Source: JAVBSN01 sp031556525
GTDB taxonomy: Bacteria > Bacillota > Clostridia > Lachnospirales > Lachnospiraceae
Direction: 5' to 3'
DNA: 64,000 nt
NCBI GenBank assembly: GCA_031556525.1
Contig: JAVBSS010000004.1
Location: forward strand, 1 to 64,000
In this document: positions 61,082-64,000 of the stretch, one piece after another
Numbering within the stretch: position 1 is the stretch's first letter
Layout of the letters: each line of letters starts with the position of its first letter
The notes under the pieces: model-generated
Told to the model about the DNA's origin: nothing
What the model saw: only the letters and a program-made list of their open reading frames with translations
Databases searched by the model: none
Program-made: the position numbers and the translations under genes

Positions 61082-61990
61082 TTATATAAACATTTTATAT
61101 GGCTTATACTCATCTATGTCTTCATTATAAGTATATATTCCATATAATCTACTTTCATTATTATATACCAACACATATTCAGTGTTAATATCAATCCTAT
61201 CTATTGTTAAATTCTTATCTACATTTTCAGATGTGAACTTGTTTCCATTATCAATTAATCTAGTATATTCTGCTTGAATATATATTTTAGGATATTCAGG
61301 ATAAAATGCATCTATAGATATTATTTTATCTTCTAGCATATCATTATCTCTAAGCTCTTCAACTTGAGCTAGGGTTAATGCCACATCCAAAGGAAATCCA
61401 CAGGCTTTATTTCTAACTAAATGCTCCATACACCCACCACAGCCTAGTTTGTCACCTATATCACGACATAGACTTCTAATGTATGTTCCTTTGCTACAAT
61501 CAACCTTAAATACTACCCTTGGTAAATCAATACTTACTATCTCAATATTATATATTGTTATGGGTCTAGGCTCTCTCTCAATAACCTTACCCTCTCTAGC
61601 TAACTCATATAATTTTCTTCCATTTACTTTTATAGCAGAGTACATCGGTGGAATCTGCATATAATCGCCTATAAATGATAATACTGCCTCTCTTACTTGA
61701 TCTTCATCTACATCTACCAGGCTTTCTCTAGTGATTTTTCCACTTGTGTCTTCTGTATCAGTCTCCACTCCAAGTAATAATGTTGCTTCATATTCTTTAT
61801 CTTTATCTGGTAATATATCACACAACTTGGTTGCCTTTCCCAAACACACCAAAAGCACACCCTCCGCATCTGGATCAAGTGTGCCTGTATGACCTATCTT
61901 TTTCTGTTTTAATATTCCTCTTAGTTTGGCTACTACATCAAAAGATGTGTAACCTTGCTCTTTATATATAGGTAAACATCCGTTAATCAA
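61082..61990 (-). CDS. truB: tRNA pseudouridine-55 synthase
   Basis: Makes pseudouridine 55 in the T loop. About 302 residues with KEQGYTSFDVVAKLRGIL, KIGHTGTLDPDAEGVLLVCLGKATKL (catalytic Asp about 39) and CSKGTYIRSLCRDIG. The start is probably the TTG at 61990 (M-I-N-G-C-L-P-I-Y-K), which matches the usual TruB N-terminus and has GGAG 9 bases before it. An ATG at 62005 has no ribosome binding site. It overlaps the DHH gene end by 8 bases. Confidence 0.95.
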   Translation of the reverse strand: MINGCLPIYKEQGYTSFDVVAKLRGILKQKKIGHTGTLDPDAEGVLLVCLGKATKLCDILPDKDKEYEATLLLGVETDTEDTSGKITRESLVDVDEDQVREAVLSFIGDYMQIPPMYSAIKVNGRKLYELAREGKVIEREPRPITIYNIEIVSIDLPRVVFKVDCSKGTYIRSLCRDIGDKLGCGGCMEHLVRNKACGFPLDVALTLAQVEELRDNDMLEDKIISIDAFYPEYPKIYIQAEYTRLIDNGNKFTSENVDKNLTIDRIDINTEYVLVYNNESRLYGIYTYNEDIDEYKPYKMFI

Positions 61991-62948
61991 TTTTCTTTGC
62001 TCCATCTAATTGTTGTTCAATATGTTCTAGAATATTGTTAATTATATCATATATATTTCCTGACATAGAGAATCCCGCAGCTCTTATGTGTCCACCACCA
62101 CCAAAGTAGCATGATATTTTGCTAACATCAACAATAGCATTAGAACGCAAGCTAATCTTATATTCCCCATTTGCCAATTCATATATAAACATAGCTACAT
62201 CTACACCTGCCGTAATTCTTAGTTGATCAACTATTCCATCGCAGTCCATACTTGTAGCATTGTAGAAGTCAAATACATTTTTCTTAAGAACTGATATTAT
62301 ACATTGTCCATCTAACGCTAGAAAACTTTCCAATAAAGCTCTACCTAACATTTGATTTTGCATATATGTTTTCTTGTAAAATGTCTCATCAATAACAAAA
62401 TGAGGTCTAGCTCCCTTTTCTATGAGTTCACCAGCCATAGTCATTGCTGATCTAGTTGTATTACTATGCTTAAATACACCTGTATCATGTACAATTCCCA
62501 AATAAAAACATTCTGCACTATATTGATTTAATTCATTAGTATCAATTAATTTACATATTGCTTCGCTTGCTGAGCAAGCTTCGCCATCTACATAACATAG
62601 GTCACCAAAACCTTTATTACTTATATGATGGTCAACACATACAGTCTTAGGTGATTCGTTATAGTATTTTACAAATTCACCTGTTCTATCTACATCACCA
62701 CAATCAAGTACTATGCATAAATCATATGTGCTCTCATCAATATCATGCTTTACTTCAGATGCACCTCTAAGAAACATGAAATCATTTGAAAATTCTTGTA
62801 AATATACATTTACTGTTTTATCAGTATACTTATCTGTTATGTAATTGTATAAACCTACACAAGAACCTACACAGTCGCCATCAGGCCTAATATGACCTGT
62901 AATGGCAATACTGTTTGCGGTTTCTATTTCTTTAATAAAATCATTCAT
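61983..62948 (-). CDS. nrnA: DHH/DHHA1 phosphoesterase (NrnA-like, oligoribonuclease/pAp phosphatase)
   Basis: 321 residues. ITGHIRPDGDCVGSCVGLYNY (about 18-38) is motif I, VLDCGDVDRTGEF motif II, CVDHHISNKGFG the DHH motif (about 101-112) and the C-terminal YFGGGGHIRAAGFSMSG the DHHA1 signature (about 287-303). Degrades nano-RNA or 3'-phosphoadenosine 5'-phosphate. Between rbfA and truB, the normal order. Confidence 0.95.
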   Translation of the reverse strand: MNDFIKEIETANSIAITGHIRPDGDCVGSCVGLYNYITDKYTDKTVNVYLQEFSNDFMFLRGASEVKHDIDESTYDLCIVLDCGDVDRTGEFVKYYNESPKTVCVDHHISNKGFGDLCYVDGEACSASEAICKLIDTNELNQYSAECFYLGIVHDTGVFKHSNTTRSAMTMAGELIEKGARPHFVIDETFYKKTYMQNQMLGRALLESFLALDGQCIISVLKKNVFDFYNATSMDCDGIVDQLRITAGVDVAMFIYELANGEYKISLRSNAIVDVSKISCYFGGGGHIRAAGFSMSGNIYDIINNILEHIEQQLDGAKKID

Positions 62949-62951
62949 CTA

Positions 62952-63317
62952 CTATTCCTCAGAAATATTACTATTTACATCATCTATTAACTTAGACATA
63001 TTTACACCATATTCTATAGATTGATCTATTACAAATTTGAGCTCTGGTGTATTTCTTAGATTAATCGATCTAGCAAGCTCTCTTCTAATATATCCAATAG
63101 CACTATTAAGTCCTGCTAATGTATCTTTTTGAACTTGCTCATCGCCTAATACACTTATATAAGCCTTGCATTGCTTTAGATCTGGCGTTACATCTACATC
63201 TACCACAGAAGTCATAGGTGCAATTCTTGGATCTTTAATTTCTCTACCAATAATTCTACTTAATTCTCTATGAACTTCTCCATTTAATCTAATATTCTTA
63301 ATACTGTTTCGTCTCAT
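62952..63317 (-). CDS. rbfA: Ribosome-binding factor A
   Basis: 30S maturation factor with a KH-like fold. The 121 residues begin RRNSIKNIRLNGEVHRELSRIIGREIKDPRI (in parts) and contain TSVVDVDVTPDLKQCKAYISVLG, the family core, and NLRNTPELKFVIDQSIEYG. It starts 6 bases after infB, in the infB-rbfA pair. Confidence 0.97.
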   Translation of the reverse strand: MRRNSIKNIRLNGEVHRELSRIIGREIKDPRIAPMTSVVDVDVTPDLKQCKAYISVLGDEQVQKDTLAGLNSAIGYIRRELARSINLRNTPELKFVIDQSIEYGVNMSKLIDDVNSNISEE

Positions 63318-63323
63318 TCTATA

Positions 63324-64000
63324 TTACCTCGGTACTTCCACCATTTTGTATGCTTCAACTAAATCAGCTTCTTGAACATCATTAAATCCTTCAAATACAA
63401 GACCACATTCAAATCCTGATTTAACTTCTTTAACATCATCTTTAAATCTCTTTAACGTAGCTAATTTTCCTTCAAATATTAATTTTCCTTCTCTTGTAAT
63501 TCTAACAGAAGAATTTCTCTCTACTGTACCATCAAGCACGTATGAACCTGCAATTGTACCAATATTTGATGCTTTAAATGTCTGTCTAACCTCAAGATGA
63601 GCTATAACTTTTTCCTCAAATATAGGATCAAGCATTCCCTTCATCGCTGATTCAATATCTTCTATGGCTTGATATATAACTTTGTATAATCTAAGATCTA
63701 CTTTTTCTCTATCAGCTAACTCTTTTGCCATTACATCTGGTCTGATATTAAATCCAATTATAATTGCATTAGATGCTGATGCTAATGTAACATCTGATTC
63801 ATTTATCGCACCTACACCTGCATGTATAACTTTAATAACAACTTCTTCATTTGATAATTTTAATAAACTTTGCTTAACTGCTTCTACAGAACCTTGAACA
63901 TCTGCTTTAACAACTAAATTAAGCTCTTTTACATTACCAGCTTGTATTTGGCTGAATAAATCATCCAATGACATCTTAGCTTTAGTATCAGCTATCAATT
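63324..64000 (-). CDS. infB: Translation initiation factor IF-2 (C-terminal part)
   Basis: The gene enters from the right edge; only the C-terminal 225 residues are visible. VVKADVQGSVEAVKQSLLKLSNEEV and IHAGVGAINESDVTLASASNAIIIGFNIRPD, in parts, belong to IF-2 domain III; EVRQTFKASNIGTIAGSYVLDGTVERNSSVRITREGKLIFEGK belongs to domain IV, which binds formyl-Met-tRNA. The G domain lies outside the window. Confidence 0.97.
   Translation of the reverse strand, partial: LIADTKAKMSLDDLFSQIQAGNVKELNLVVKADVQGSVEAVKQSLLKLSNEEVVIKVIHAGVGAINESDVTLASASNAIIIGFNIRPDVMAKELADREKVDLRLYKVIYQAIEDIESAMKGMLDPIFEEKVIAHLEVRQTFKASNIGTIAGSYVLDGTVERNSSVRITREGKLIFEGKLATLKRFKDDVKEVKSGFECGLVFEGFNDVQEADLVEAYKMVEVPR

Noticed and set aside
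1..64000. Prophage or complete insertion sequence
   Set aside because: No transposase, integrase, terminase, capsid or lysis gene was recognised in any frame.

Overview
The window reads as the chromosome of a low-GC, spore-forming, butyrate-producing Gram-positive anaerobe, most likely a Clostridia member close to Lachnospiraceae. The reasons are strongly AT-rich DNA, adjacent ptb-buk genes, a spoIVA gene, lipoprotein ABC adaptors without an outer membrane, and the Firmicutes gene orders der-plsY-gpsA-spoIVA and infB-rbfA-DHH-truB-ribF / ylxM-ffh-rpsP-KH-rimM-trmD / rplS-lepB-rbgA-lepB-rnhB. No rRNA, tRNA, CRISPR array or complete IS element was seen. Genus and species cannot be fixed by reading alone.

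Layout. Bases 1-6533 (minus) hold a MacB-like ABC exporter operon with two lipoprotein adaptors, one of double length. Bases 6644-8778 (plus) hold the butyrate pathway genes ptb-buk with a promoter and a two-way terminator. Bases 8792-16518 carry a D,D-carboxypeptidase, yajC, tgt, a lone EF-hand-like protein, a zinc peptidase, scpB-scpA, a degenerate M50-like protein and a lipoprotein. Bases 16556-23144 are a dlt-like surface-modification operon: transglutaminase-like protein, Asp/Glu-type racemase, adenylation enzyme, carrier protein, MBOAT acyltransferase and SGNH-like protein. Bases 23183-29725 are a core block: spoIVA, a pentapeptide-repeat gene, gpsA, plsY, der and a DUF512/PDZ radical-SAM-like protein.

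Bases 29740-30333 are almost entirely one imperfect inverted repeat (about 594 bp, centred near 30036). It exactly fills the gap between the pgeF stop codon and the ribosome binding site of the DUF512 gene. This is the most striking non-coding structure in the window.

Bases 31200-49050 are an accessory island of more than 25 small minus-strand genes: GNATs, MazEF, DinD, MsrA, SUFU, SUKH, DUF4259 and DUF3788-like proteins, and many unknowns. They are interspersed with frameshifted, truncated and duplicated fragments. Two diverged copies of one segment (small membrane protein - GNAT - pyridoxamine-oxidase-like gene) lie about 11 kb apart. Several unrelated genes share a 5' leader, and a 17-bp piece of the yraN 3' end recurs exactly about 16 kb away. 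No integrase or transposase is visible.

Bases 49075-64000 return to core genes: yraN, FlhB-C-like and FliK-like proteins, rnhB, two signal peptidases around rbgA, rplS, an aminotransferase, trmD, rimM, khpA, rpsP, ffh, ylxM, ribF, truB, DHH phosphoesterase, rbfA and the 3' part of infB. These genes make and modify ribosomes and tRNA and target or process secreted proteins.
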